34,034 nt of DNA from Lachnospiraceae bacterium NK4A179 (GCA_000421045.1 ATWC01000034.1:1-34034), one strand, 5' to 3'; positions 1-6,795 are shown, counted from the stretch's first letter. Notes: generated by a model not told the origin, from the letters alone. Numbers and translations: made by a program.

Positions 1-26
1 AGGTTACAGTTTTATGGAAGAGATGA
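1..26 (+). CDS. 3' end of an Rpn-family nuclease gene (partial)
   Basis: Read in the frame of codon 3-5, this stretch gives V-T-V-L-W-K-R and a TGA at 24-26. The intact Rpn-family gene at 8357-9244 ends V-T-G-L-W-K-R, and the DNA matches at 25 of 26 positions. I infer that the body of a second Rpn gene lies just left of the window. Its stop codon overlaps the ATG at 23 of the next gene (ATGA), which suggests translational coupling. Only eight codons are visible, so the intactness of the gene cannot be judged. Confidence 0.5.
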
Positions 27-655
27 ACACAAAGGCAATGTACAAGCTTTCTTATGGTCTGTTTGTGTGCACGGCTGTAAGGGATGGCAAGATGAATGGC
101 TGCATCATCAACACAGCTATACAGGTGGCATCTGAGCCGAACACTTTAACAGTGGCGGTTAATAAGGCCAATTATACTCATGATATGATTAAAGATACCG
201 GTGCCTGCAATATCTCCGTTATAAGCACTGAGGCTTCCTTTGATCTGTTCAAGCATTTCGGTTTTCAGTCCGGCAGGGATGTGGATAAATTTGCTGACTA
301 TCCTGAGGCATCATATAAAATTGCAGAGAACGGCATCCCCGTTATCACGGCCGGTACCAATGCGTGGTTCTCGCTCAAAGTGAAGCAGACAGTTGATTTG
401 GGCTCCCACACTCTGTTCATTTGCGAACCTGTGGCAATGAGCGTTCTTAGCGATGTATCCTCATGTACATATGAGTTTTATCAGAATAATATAAAGCCTA
501 AGCCCGAGAAGGTTGGCGCCACTACTGACGGTCAGACAGTCTGGCGCTGCAGGATATGCGGCTACGAGTATGTGGGTGAGGAGCTGCCTGATGATTTCAT
601 CTGCCCTATATGCAAGCACCCGGCAAGTGATTTTGAGAAGGTTGTGAAAGGGTAG
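14..655 (+). CDS. Flavin reductase-like protein with C-terminal rubredoxin domain
   Basis: This 213-residue protein has two domains. Residues 1 to about 165 resemble the FMN-binding flavin reductase-like domain, beginning with the usual K-A-M-Y-K-L-S-Y-G-L and a C-I-I-N-T segment. Residues 175-213 form a rubredoxin domain with two C-x2-C pairs (CRIC and CPIC) that would bind one iron. Such fusions act as small cytoplasmic electron carriers or oxygen/NO-scavenging partners in anaerobes; the actual substrate is unknown. Two starts are possible. ATG 14 gives MEEMNTK, while ATG 23 (MNTKAMYK) fits the family N-terminus and overlaps the upstream stop as ATGA. Neither has a strong ribosome binding site; I give the longer one. 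The first 95 bases of the window and the 3' end of the gene recur, internally deleted, at 9219-9340. Confidence 0.88.
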   Translation: MEEMNTKAMYKLSYGLFVCTAVRDGKMNGCIINTAIQVASEPNTLTVAVNKANYTHDMIKDTGACNISVISTEASFDLFKHFGFQSGRDVDKFADYPEASYKIAENGIPVITAGTNAWFSLKVKQTVDLGSHTLFICEPVAMSVLSDVSSCTYEFYQNNIKPKPEKVGATTDGQTVWRCRICGYEYVGEELPDDFICPICKHPASDFEKVVKG

Positions 656-715
656 AATGAGGCCAAGAAAGATGGGAAGTAAAGGTAATAGCAGTTTTGG
701 TTTTAAGATATTGTG

Positions 716-841
716 ATGGGGCTCGCAAAAAGAAAGTTGATATATCGGAACAGTCTCTGGTCAGAAGATACGGTAAAGTCGGCAAAGATGATGATGGTCA
801 ACAGGCAAGAACACGCGTTCCCTACTGAAGTTGAAGAGTAA
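716..841 (+). CDS. Small ORF of unknown function upstream of the Panacea-like gene
   Basis: This 41-codon ORF (MGLAKRKLIYRN...) ends 26 bases before the start of the next gene. It has no clear ribosome binding site; the ATG overlaps a TGA of another short frame. It is hydrophilic and rich in K, R and M, and I do not recognise it. Panacea-domain antitoxins usually sit beside a small toxin gene, so the position is suggestive, but nothing in the peptide itself supports that. It may be a gene remnant. Confidence 0.2.
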   Translation: MGLAKRKLIYRNSLWSEDTVKSAKMMMVNRQEHAFPTEVEE

Positions 842-867
842 GAAAGATAAGGAAGGAGGCGGATATC

Positions 868-1329
868 ATGGCAGATGCAAGAGTTGTTGGATGTTATTTA
901 TTCAATACTTATCGAAGAAAGTTTTCAACTGATATGGATGAGATGAAAATGCATAAGCTTATGTATTTCTCTCAAAGGGAATCATTGATGTTATATGATA
1001 AATGTCTCTTTGAAGAACCGTTCTATGGGTGGAAATATGGGCCTGTATTAAAATCTGTAAGAAAAGAGTATCACAATAATAAGGTTCCGTATTCGGATGT
1101 AGTTGTTTCTCTTGATGATCAGGAGATGAGTCTGTTGAATTCGGTATTTGGCAGATATGCTTGTATGTCATCATGGAAGCTGAGCAGTTTGTCACATGCA
1201 GAGTATTCCTGGAAAAGGTCGAGAAATGGCTTGAAAAGCGAAGATAACGGTGATGTAAAGATGGATCTTAAGGCCATGAAAGTAGATGCTGCTAAGGAAA
1301 AGGCCTATAGGAGACAGCATGTCGTATGA
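868..1329 (+). CDS. Panacea/SocA-like (DUF4065-type) protein
   Basis: This 153-residue protein has the signatures of the Panacea domain (SocA/GepA, DUF4065). Near residues 28-36 is an M-H-K-L-M-Y-F-S-Q stretch. It is followed by a central F-Y-G-W-K-Y-G-P-V segment and a late L-S-x-L-S-H-A-E-Y-S-W-K-R motif. Members of this family work as antitoxins for many unrelated toxins, or as proteolysis adaptors (SocA). The ATG at 868 has a strong AAGGAGG eight bases upstream. No toxin is obvious: a 41-codon ORF lies upstream, and a 17-codon ORF starting at 1325 overlaps its stop codon. The last 25 residues (K-rich) do not look like the family and could come from a rearranged 3' end. The domain call is fairly firm; the toxin-antitoxin role is inference. 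Confidence 0.72.
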   Translation: MADARVVGCYLFNTYRRKFSTDMDEMKMHKLMYFSQRESLMLYDKCLFEEPFYGWKYGPVLKSVRKEYHNNKVPYSDVVVSLDDQEMSLLNSVFGRYACMSSWKLSSLSHAEYSWKRSRNGLKSEDNGDVKMDLKAMKVDAAKEKAYRRQHVV

Positions 1330-1428
1330 ATGGTTCTGATGCCCTTGATAAGTCAGAGATATTACGACCTTGGGGTTAGGTACTGTTAACAAATCATCAA
1401 AACTGATAATTGGATTATATGTTTGAAT

Positions 1429-1812
1429 ATGAATAGAAAGTTTAAGTGGATGATCAGCATTCTTTGTTTGATCAGTATCATTTTGATTGTTTTTGGGATA
1501 AAAGATATGATCAAATCAATGGATTATGCAACAATTACCGGCAACCTGACCTTGCGGCAGCGGAGTGGCAGTGAGCAAGAAAGAGATCCGGATGAACCAT
1601 ACAAAGGATTTTATAGTTTTGTGGTAGAAGGGGAACGGTACTTTAAAAATACAGATTTAAATATTGAAAAAGTGACGATCAAGTATAATCCTGATAATCC
1701 GAAAGAGAATATATACTTGTTTCAAATATACACAGAAATGATAGCGGGAATTGTCGGAATAGCTATTTGCATAGTGTCATCGTGTATCGTATTAAAGAGA
1801 ACAAGAAAATAA
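1429..1812 (+). CDS. Two-TM membrane protein, DUF3592-like
   Basis: This 127-residue protein begins MNRKFKWM. One membrane helix spans about residues 5-25 and a second about 101-120. Between them lies an extracytoplasmic domain of about 70 residues with G-F-Y-S-F-V-V-E-G and V-T-I-K-Y-N-P-D-N-P, the pattern of DUF3592-type domains. The function of the family is unknown. A TTG at 1423 would add two residues, but the ATG at 1429 is the better start; neither has a clear ribosome binding site. A short GC hairpin follows the stop. The gene stands alone in an accessory stretch between the Panacea-like gene and a toxin-antitoxin locus. Confidence 0.6.
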   Translation: MNRKFKWMISILCLISIILIVFGIKDMIKSMDYATITGNLTLRQRSGSEQERDPDEPYKGFYSFVVEGERYFKNTDLNIEKVTIKYNPDNPKENIYLFQIYTEMIAGIVGIAICIVSSCIVLKRTRK

Positions 1813-1818
1813 ATGGAA

Positions 1819-1840
1819 CCCCTCTTGATAGGGGGCGTTA
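1819..1840 (+). terminator. Possible weak terminator after the DUF3592-like gene
   Basis: CCCCT at 1819-1823 pairs with AGGGG at 1830-1834 around a six-base loop, and is followed by GCGTTATTT. The stem is short and the T tract poor. Its position seven bases after a stop codon is the main support. Confidence 0.3.
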
Positions 1841-1869
1841 TTTGCAGAACCACATCGGTTGTTCGTTAA

Positions 1870-1898
1870 TTGACATCGATTTCTGGGAATGATAAGAT
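1870..1898 (+). promoter_or_regulatory. Consensus promoter for the antitoxin RNA
   Basis: A perfect -35 TTGACA (1870-1875), a 17-base spacer and -10 TAAGAT (1893-1898) point at the structured stretch 1905-1992. No reading frame follows on this strand, so the transcript is most likely non-coding. Confidence 0.72.
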
Positions 1899-1904
1899 AA
1901 AAAC

Positions 1905-2000
1905 AGAAAAAGGATGCCACCGGTAACGGTCAGACAATCCTTAAGAATAAGCTAAGCAAGTTAGCCGCTCAAGTTTCCAGACCGGGGCGGCTATTCTTGT
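1905..2000 (+). ncRNA. Putative antitoxin RNA of a type I toxin-antitoxin locus
   Basis: The stretch after the promoter at 1870-1898 is almost entirely base-paired. AAGGAT (1910-1915) pairs with ATCCTT (1937-1942) and encloses an ACCG/CGGT stem. GCTAA (1951-1955) pairs with TTAGC (1961-1965). AGCCGC (1963-1968) pairs with GCGGCT (1987-1992), followed by a T-rich run, so this last stem can serve as the terminator. The transcript overlaps the 3' end of the small toxin gene on the other strand, the arrangement known from convergent type I systems such as TxpA/RatA and Fst/RNAII. The RNA and its role are inferred from sequence; the exact ends are estimates. Confidence 0.6.
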
Positions 2001-2089
2001 GTCTTACTATTGCGTCCGATGGCGTATCCGAGACCGAACGCAGTCAGCACGAGGCTAGTAACAGCGATTAATCCTTCAATCGTCAACAT
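1991..2089 (-). CDS. Putative type I toxin, small holin-like membrane peptide
   Basis: This 32-codon gene reads MLTIEGLIAVTSLVLTAFGL, then G-Y-A-I-G-R-N-S-K-T-Q-E. It has a short N-terminus, one hydrophobic helix and a charged tail. This matches the TxpA/BsrE-like 'putative holin-like toxin' peptides of Firmicutes, which insert in the membrane when unchecked. The start at 2089 has AGGAGG a few bases upstream on the minus strand. The 5' leader carries two hairpins, GGGCA/TGCCC at 2117-2130 and a 10-bp stem at 2145-2185, which may limit translation or stabilise the mRNA. The convergent RNA at 1905-2000 overlaps its 3' end. The family call rests on peptide pattern, length and arrangement. Confidence 0.72.
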   Translation of the reverse strand: MLTIEGLIAVTSLVLTAFGLGYAIGRNSKTQE

Positions 2090-2144
2090 TTGCGGTCCTC
2101 CTTTCCGGTGAAGACTGGGCATTTCTGCCCGTACAACAGTTCCG

Positions 2145-2185
2145 GTTCGGAGGTAGTATTACATTTGAATATTCGACCTCCGAAC
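2145..2185 (-). promoter_or_regulatory. Perfect 10-bp inverted repeat in the toxin leader region
   Basis: GTTCGGAGGT (2145-2154) and ACCTCCGAAC (2176-2185) are exact reverse complements 21 bases apart. A second hairpin (GGGCA-TTTC-TGCCC, 2117-2130) lies between this and the toxin ribosome binding site. No T tract follows on the minus strand, so it is unlikely to be a terminator. A structured 5' UTR or a regulator site are both possible. Confidence 0.45.
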
Positions 2186-2309
2186 AAAAAGTATCGGAAA
2201 GTCTGACCGTCCACCACGCATTTGCGCCAAGGGTGACATCCCGATTTGATGCTAACACATGGCTAGTGATCTGTAAACGAGAAAATTCATGGAGGCGAAT
2301 TTATCCGCC

Positions 2310-2338
2310 TTGACGAACTGATATAGATGTGCTATCTT
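2310..2338 (+). promoter_or_regulatory. Promoter of the XRE regulator gene with overlapping dyad
   Basis: TTGACG (2310-2315), a 17-base spacer and TATCTT (2333-2338) make a reasonable sigma-A promoter 43 bases before the XRE gene. A dyad AGGCG (2293-2297)/CGCCT (2306-2310) ends on the -35 and could be an autoregulatory operator. Confidence 0.45.
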
Positions 2339-2380
2339 ACATTTATGTTTATGAAATGAAGCGATGGAGGAGATCAATTA

Positions 2381-2731
2381 ATGACAATATCAGAGAAAAT
2401 ATTTAGTCTCCTCGAAGCACGTGGGATGAGTCAGAAGGATTTTTCTGAACGGACCGGGATCGCGCAGAGTACGATCAGTGACTGGAAACGTAAAAAGACA
2501 GATCCGGTTTCAGAGAAGATACTGATCATTTGTGAAGTACTTAATGTTACACCGTATGAACTTTTAAGCGGGACAGAAGGAAAGGGCAAAAGGGGCAAGC
2601 GCCCTGATGTTATCATGCTTGATAAATCAAGCGAGGCAGGTCAGGTGATGGAGACCTATCTGGGTATGGATGAAAAAATGCAGCAAAGGGTTCTTGGATA
2701 TATGAAGGCATTGAATGAGTTGAGCAAATAG
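2381..2731 (+). CDS. XRE-family helix-turn-helix transcriptional regulator
   Basis: This 116-residue protein has an N-terminal Cro/C1-type HTH domain (about residues 4-60). Its recognition region reads M-S-Q-K-D-F-S-E-R-T-G-I-A-Q-S-T-I-S-D-W, followed by the usual P-x-x-x-x-L-L-x-I-C-E-V-L-N-V-T-P-Y-E-L-L ending. A K/R/G-rich linker leads to a C-terminal helical tail of about 40 residues, probably for dimerisation. The ATG at 2381 follows GGAGGAG at suitable spacing. It sits between a type I toxin-antitoxin locus and a probable small RNA, and has its own promoter. Its targets cannot be told from the sequence. Confidence 0.88.
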   Translation: MTISEKIFSLLEARGMSQKDFSERTGIAQSTISDWKRKKTDPVSEKILIICEVLNVTPYELLSGTEGKGKRGKRPDVIMLDKSSEAGQVMETYLGMDEKMQQRVLGYMKALNELSK

Positions 2732-2917
2732 GAGTAGAATTTTTTTGATCTCGAAATACGTAAAAACGGAAAAATATATATAAACGGATATGATATAAGA
2801 ATTCGTTGATAAGAGGGAAGATGACATGTGGATCCCGTGGTGAGAATACTTTTTCACAACATAATATCATATAGATGAATATAGCGTTTAACTTCTGGCG
2901 TTTTCAACAGATTTGTG

Positions 2918-2923
2918 TATAAT
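2918..2923 (+). promoter_or_regulatory. -10 box (TATAAT) of the probable small RNA
   Basis: A perfect TATAAT follows TTGTG. The candidate -35 at 2895-2900 (CTGGCG) is poor, so the promoter call rests mainly on the -10 and on the hairpin-rich stretch with a strong terminator downstream. Confidence 0.4.
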
Positions 2924-2929
2924 ACCAAT

Positions 2930-3078
2930 AGAGGCATATGAGGTCTCGAAGCATATTCTTTCACACTTGAAAAAGTGTTTTTTGGTCGACGAGGCCGTTT
3001 AAGAAAGGATAATTTGACCGACGAGGTCACTCTGGGCAACCAGAGCAGGGTATGGTTAGCGCCATACCCTATTTTTTT
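2930..3078 (+). ncRNA. Putative structured small RNA of unknown class
   Basis: Nearly all of this stretch folds. ATATG (2936-2940) pairs with CATAT (2952-2956). ACACTT-GAAA-AAGTGT (2963-2978) runs into five to six T. GGTC-GACGA-GGCC (2984-2996) and TGACC-GACGA-GGTCA (3015-3029) share the same five-base loop on different stems. CTCTGG-GCAA-CCAGAG (3030-3045) has a GNRA tetraloop. The end is a strong terminator. No frame of useful length or ribosome binding site lies inside. I do not recognise the class. It could be a trans-acting sRNA or a leader with an early conditional terminator at 2963-2983. This explains most of the long stretch without a long ORF between 2732 and 3265. Confidence 0.5.
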
Positions 3079-3079
3079 A
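3048..3079 (+). terminator. Strong intrinsic terminator
   Basis: GGGTATGG (3048-3055) and CCATACCC (3062-3069) form a perfect 8-bp stem with a six-base loop, followed by TATTTTTTT. Confidence 0.85.
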
Positions 3080-3107
3080 ACTATTTATTGTTATGGAGAA
3101 TACCTGA

Positions 3108-3203
3108 TTGAAAGAGTATCTTAAGGCACAAAGTAAAACCAATATCGAAAAACTCAAATCCGAATTGGATTCACTTCATAAAAAGCAGGAATTTTTGCAT
3201 TGA
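3108..3203 (+). CDS. Small helical ORF, possible remnant
   Basis: This 31-codon frame starts with TTG, with GGAGA eight bases upstream. It reads as a charged amphipathic helix (K-E-Y-L-K-A-Q-S..., then I-E-K-L-K-S-E-L-D-S-L). It lies just after a strong terminator and has no promoter of its own, so expression would need read-through. Its TGA lies inside the TTGACA -35 box of the blaI-type promoter. It could be the tail of a lost gene. Confidence 0.28.
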   Translation: MKEYLKAQSKTNIEKLKSELDSLHKKQEFLH

Positions 3204-3253
3204 CAAATTTGGTTTATTAGGATAAACTCATACTGGTTTATTGAAATAAACCA
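3200..3253 (+). promoter_or_regulatory. BlaI-type promoter with two palindromic operators
   Basis: TTGACA (3200-3205), a 17-base spacer and TAAACT (3223-3228) form the promoter. An imperfect dyad (TGGTTTATTAGGATAAACT, 3210-3228, running to 3230) fills the spacer and -10. A perfect 20-base palindrome, TGGTTTATTGAAATAAACCA (3234-3253), lies over the start site and just before the ribosome binding site. Two similar dyads 24 bases apart at a BlaI-family gene are the expected layout of autorepression. The half-site TGGTTTATT differs from the classical TACA/TGTA-type BlaI box. Confidence 0.75.
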
Positions 3254-3265
3254 AGGAGGGATGTT

Positions 3266-3637
3266 ATGAAAGATATAGAGCTTGGAACAGTACAGGAGAG
3301 ATTTGCCGATATCGTATGGGCAAACGAACCCCTCGGTTCGGGAGAACTGGTAAAACTTTGTGAAAAAGAACTGGGCTGGAAAAAGCCCACTACATATACG
3401 GTGCTCAGGAAGCTTTGTGAAAAGGGGCTTCTTAAGAATGAGGACGGTGTGGTTACAACTCTTATATCCCGCGAAGATTTTTACTCTGCAAAGAGCGAAC
3501 AGATCATTGAAGATTCGTACGAAGGATCTCTTCCCGCATTTATTGCTGCGTTTACTTCGCGTAAGAAGCTTTCAAATGCGGAAGTGGATGAGATACAGCA
3601 GATGATCGATGCGTTTAAGAAGGGGGAGAAAAAATGA
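3266..3637 (+). CDS. BlaI/MecI/CopY-family transcriptional repressor
   Basis: This 123-residue protein has the winged-helix fold of the BlaI/MecI family. About residues 8-75 include I-V-W-A-N-E-P-L-G-S-G-E-L-V and W-K-K-P-T-T-Y-T-V-L-R-K-L-C-E-K-G-L-L, the recognition-helix signature. A C-terminal dimerisation region follows. Family members are dimers that repress their own operon and are cleaved or released when the BlaR1-type sensor is activated. The ATG at 3266 follows AAGGAGGG. The last codons overlap the next gene by four bases (ATGA at 3634-3637), so the pair is translationally coupled. The two operator dyads upstream support autorepression. Confidence 0.92.
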   Translation: MKDIELGTVQERFADIVWANEPLGSGELVKLCEKELGWKKPTTYTVLRKLCEKGLLKNEDGVVTTLISREDFYSAKSEQIIEDSYEGSLPAFIAAFTSRKKLSNAEVDEIQQMIDAFKKGEKK

Positions 3638-5679
3638 GTACTGTATTTCTGAAGATCCTAAATCTCTCTTACAGCGCATCATGGCTTATCCTCGCTGTGT
3701 TCATCGTAAGACTTCTGCTGAAAAAAGCTCCCAAGTGGATCAACTGTCTGCTGTGGGCACTTGTTGCCGTAAGGATGATACTGCCCTTCTCTCTGGAGAG
3801 CGCCATGAGTCTTCTTCCCAGCAAAGAGGTGTTGCCTGCAGATATTCAGTCAACAGATGTACCCCACATCGAATCGGGAATATATGCGATCAACAATACC
3901 GTTAATCCCGTGATCGCAGATACATTTGCACCTGCTGAAGTAAGCAGCGTTAATCCCATGCAGGTTGTTGTATCGGTTTTATGCATCGTATGGGTGGCAG
4001 GTATCCTGGCTATGACCTTGTATGCATTTATCAGTTATTTGAAGATCAAAAGAAGTGTAAGGGAATCCGCAATTCTTGAAAAAGGGATAATGGAATGTGA
4101 TGTTGTAAAATCCCCCTTCATACTCGGAATACTTCGTCCCGTTATATATGTACCGTCAGGAATGGACCGTGAAACTCTTGAACTAGTCCTTGCTCATGAA
4201 AAGGCACATATGAAAAGACGCGATTATATATGGAAGCCTCTGGGATATGCACTTCTCTCCGTATATTGGTTTAACCCCTTAAGCTGGATCGCATATATTC
4301 TTCTATGCAGGGATATAGAATCCGCATGCGACGAAAAGGTAATACGCGATAAGAGCAGTGACTATATGGCTGCATATTCTCAGGCACTTTTAGACTGCAG
4401 CATTCAGAGAAGAAGGATCGCGGCATGCCCCGTTGCCTTCGGAGAGACAGGAGTAAAGATGCGTATAAAGAATGTTCTGAGTTATAAGAAGCCCACTTTT
4501 TGGATCATTTTAGCTTCCCTTGCGGTGTGCGTGGTTTTGGCAGTTTGCTTCCTGACAGATCCCAAAAAAGATGAAACTATAAGTGAAGCTCCCGCGGAAG
4601 TGGAAACACCCACAGAGGATGCACAGCCTTATGTATTTGAAGAAGAAAGGAAATATTATTACAGCGGAAATAATTATAACGAAACCGGTTTGGATACCGA
4701 TGAGCTGATAGATTTCAGTATTACTTTTGATTCAGACGGAACATATACATGGAGCGAAACGCCCTTCAGCAGTTATCTGGGAACGGGCACCTATTATATT
4801 GAAAACGGAATCCTTACCATGAAGGATTCTGCATCGACAGGTACAGAAAGAGTTAATGTGTTCAAAGTTTACGATGGTAATTTAACCTTTGTTCTGGATG
4901 GTTCTGATAATTTCAACATAGTTAAACTTGATGACGGGGAAGATTTTGTTCTTGGAGAAGATCCTGCGGATGCAGCAATGTCCGAGCCTGTAGAAGAAAA
5001 AGGTTTTGACGAGGAAGGATCATATGACCTCCCTGATAATGAAACTGACGGATATACTAACGATTATTATTCAGAGGACAGTTCGGTATATATCGAACAG
5101 GACACTGCAACCGGAAAATCCATGATCGTGGACGGAGTAAAGGTATATCCCGTAGATATTGCCATGGGGGCATATGGTCCGAGGGTTGCGAAGTTTGATG
5201 CGGACGGTGACGGAGTGGATGAATACCTGATCGCAGAATGCGAAGGAACCGGCACCGGGGTATCTCAGTACGGACTTTGTATCGTAGAAACAGACGGAAA
5301 CAGTAGTAAATTAACCAGATATGACAGTCAGTATTTTGCTGATTACCTTGATAAGAATATCGGTTACCAATGGGATGACGAAAAGCAAGAGTTCAATGTG
5401 TTCACTAACACGTCCGGTAACTCAAACGCAGGGTCAGGTATACATGTTAAACCTTTCGAGAGACATAGTGAGCTCGAGCAGATAGTCTGGTCGGATATAA
5501 TAAGTATTGAATTTGAAGATGGGCATGTATATCTGTCTGCACCCACAGGCTATGTTTATAAGGACAGTCCTGTTCCCGATTATGAAAATGCAGTCAGAGT
5601 CAGGATTGAAATACTTGTTCAGGAAGATTCAAGTATCACATTAAGCAGTAAACACAGTTTCTCTATGGATGATGAATAA
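3634..5679 (+). CDS. BlaR1-type M56 membrane metallopeptidase with non-penicillin-binding sensor region
   Basis: This is a 681-residue integral membrane protein. TM helices lie near residues 12-28, 36-53, 110-135 and 200-225, and a further one at 290-308. The gluzincin motif H-E-K-A-H is at 188-192, with R-D-I-E-S-A-C-D-E (E229) as the likely third zinc ligand: the M56/BlaR1 protease that inactivates BlaI-type repressors. After the last TM there is no penicillin-binding S-x-x-K domain. Instead there is a linker rich in E, P and T, a beta-rich lipocalin-like segment (about 335-430), an acidic linker, and a domain with a calcium-loop-like D-A-D-G-D-G-V-D-E near residue 530. The signal sensed is therefore probably not a beta-lactam, and no beta-lactamase gene is nearby. 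It overlaps the repressor gene by four bases. Confidence 0.85.
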   Translation: MSTVFLKILNLSYSASWLILAVFIVRLLLKKAPKWINCLLWALVAVRMILPFSLESAMSLLPSKEVLPADIQSTDVPHIESGIYAINNTVNPVIADTFAPAEVSSVNPMQVVVSVLCIVWVAGILAMTLYAFISYLKIKRSVRESAILEKGIMECDVVKSPFILGILRPVIYVPSGMDRETLELVLAHEKAHMKRRDYIWKPLGYALLSVYWFNPLSWIAYILLCRDIESACDEKVIRDKSSDYMAAYSQALLDCSIQRRRIAACPVAFGETGVKMRIKNVLSYKKPTFWIILASLAVCVVLAVCFLTDPKKDETISEAPAEVETPTEDAQPYVFEEERKYYYSGNNYNETGLDTDELIDFSITFDSDGTYTWSETPFSSYLGTGTYYIENGILTMKDSASTGTERVNVFKVYDGNLTFVLDGSDNFNIVKLDDGEDFVLGEDPADAAMSEPVEEKGFDEEGSYDLPDNETDGYTNDYYSEDSSVYIEQDTATGKSMIVDGVKVYPVDIAMGAYGPRVAKFDADGDGVDEYLIAECEGTGTGVSQYGLCIVETDGNSSKLTRYDSQYFADYLDKNIGYQWDDEKQEFNVFTNTSGNSNAGSGIHVKPFERHSELEQIVWSDIISIEFEDGHVYLSAPTGYVYKDSPVPDYENAVRVRIEILVQEDSSITLSSKHSFSMDDE

Positions 5680-5718
5680 AACAGGGGAAGGTAATGTGAT
5701 CTGCCCCCGGGATTTCAT

Positions 5719-6756
5719 TTACCCTACTGATACTTCCCCCGCGAGTACCTTGTGGTAATCCTCAAGATTTTTCTTGAGAAGTTCCGGGATATCCAGGCCG
5801 TAAGGGCAGCGGGAAAGACAAGCTCCGCATTCTACACAGGACTCTATCTTCTCCATCTCGGCCTGCCAGTATTCACTGAGCCATCCTGAGCTGGGAGCTC
5901 TTCTGAGCATCAGACTCATCCTGTTGCACTGATTGATCTGTATACCCATAGTACAGGGCATGCAGTATCCGCAGCCTCTGCAGAATTCACCTGAAAGGGC
6001 TTCTTTGTCCTTCTCTATAAAATCCTGTATCTCTTCGCTGTATTCCGGTGTGTTATCCATGTAGGAGAGCCACTCATCCAGCTCGCTCTCGCGCTGTATT
6101 CCCCAGATGGGGACGGTTCCGTCGAACTGTGAGACGAATGCCATGGCGGCTCTTGAATTTGTTATCAGTCCGCCGGCTAAACCCTTCATGCAGATCAGTC
6201 CCACATCATTTAAGTTGCAGAGCTTTATCAGTTCGATCTCTTTATCATCTGCCAGATAGCTTAAGGGATATTGGAGAGTGTCGTATAGACCCGATTCCAC
6301 GATCTCCCTTGCCACACCGATCTTGTGTGCCGTTCCGCTTATGTGGCGTATCTTTCCCTGCTTTTTTGCTTCAAGCATGCATTCATACATACCACTCCCG
6401 TCACCGGGCTTCCGGCATTCTCCCATCATATGGAACTGGTATATGTCTATATAGTCCGTTTTGAGATTTGCAAGTGAGGTCTCAAGATCCTTCCAAAAGT
6501 CTTCCGGTTTCTTGGCGGCAGTCTTGGTAGCGATAATGATCTTGTCCCTATCCACATATCCGTCCCCGAAGGCGGCACCGAGTTTTATCTCACTGTCGCT
6601 GTAGGCTCTTGCGGTATCAAAGAATCTAATTCCTCCGTTATAAGCCTTTCTAAGTATCTTAACCGCTTCATCCAAAGCGACTCTCTGGATGGGCAGAGCT
6701 CCGAAGCCGTTCTGCGGTACGGTTATATTAGTTCTTCCAAGTCTTACGTTTTTCAT
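5719..6756 (-). CDS. Aldo/keto reductase with C-terminal 4Fe-4S ferredoxin-type region
   Basis: In this 345-residue protein the aldo/keto reductase barrel fills residues 1 to about 250, with the tetrad D47, Y52, K78 and H109 visible in F-F-D-T-A-R-A-Y and Y-Q-F-H. The C-terminus has two cysteine clusters: C259, C262, C265, C268 and C277, then C307-x2-C310-x2-C313-x3-C317-P, the ferredoxin pattern. Such enzymes combine NAD(P)H-dependent carbonyl reduction with Fe-S clusters in anaerobes; the substrate is unknown. The start at 6756 follows GGAGGGAA. It is monocistronic and faces the BlaI/BlaR1-type operon. Confidence 0.9.
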   Translation of the reverse strand: MKNVRLGRTNITVPQNGFGALPIQRVALDEAVKILRKAYNGGIRFFDTARAYSDSEIKLGAAFGDGYVDRDKIIIATKTAAKKPEDFWKDLETSLANLKTDYIDIYQFHMMGECRKPGDGSGMYECMLEAKKQGKIRHISGTAHKIGVAREIVESGLYDTLQYPLSYLADDKEIELIKLCNLNDVGLICMKGLAGGLITNSRAAMAFVSQFDGTVPIWGIQRESELDEWLSYMDNTPEYSEEIQDFIEKDKEALSGEFCRGCGYCMPCTMGIQINQCNRMSLMLRRAPSSGWLSEYWQAEMEKIESCVECGACLSRCPYGLDIPELLKKNLEDYHKVLAGEVSVG

Positions 6757-6795
6757 ATTTCCCTCCGCCTGTTCCGGGTGTTCATTACGCCATCA

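Noticed and set aside
2076-2258. 60-codon minus-strand frame over the toxin leader
   Set aside because: It spans the two leader hairpins, has no protein-like pattern and is out of frame with the supported 32-residue peptide.
660-2731. Prophage fragment (Panacea-like protein, XRE regulator, holin-like peptide)
   Set aside because: No integrase, terminase or structural gene is present. The holin-like peptide fits a type I toxin with its own antisense RNA better.
2984-3029. Guanidine-II (mini-ykkC) riboswitch, because two hairpins carry ACGA in the loop
   Set aside because: In that class ACGR forms a tetraloop closed by a base pair. Here the loops are five bases (GACGA), the stems are only four to five pairs, and no guanidine transporter or related gene follows.
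3266-5679. Beta-lactam resistance operon
   Set aside because: The BlaI/BlaR1-type pair has no penicillin-binding sensor domain and no beta-lactamase or PBP2a gene nearby.
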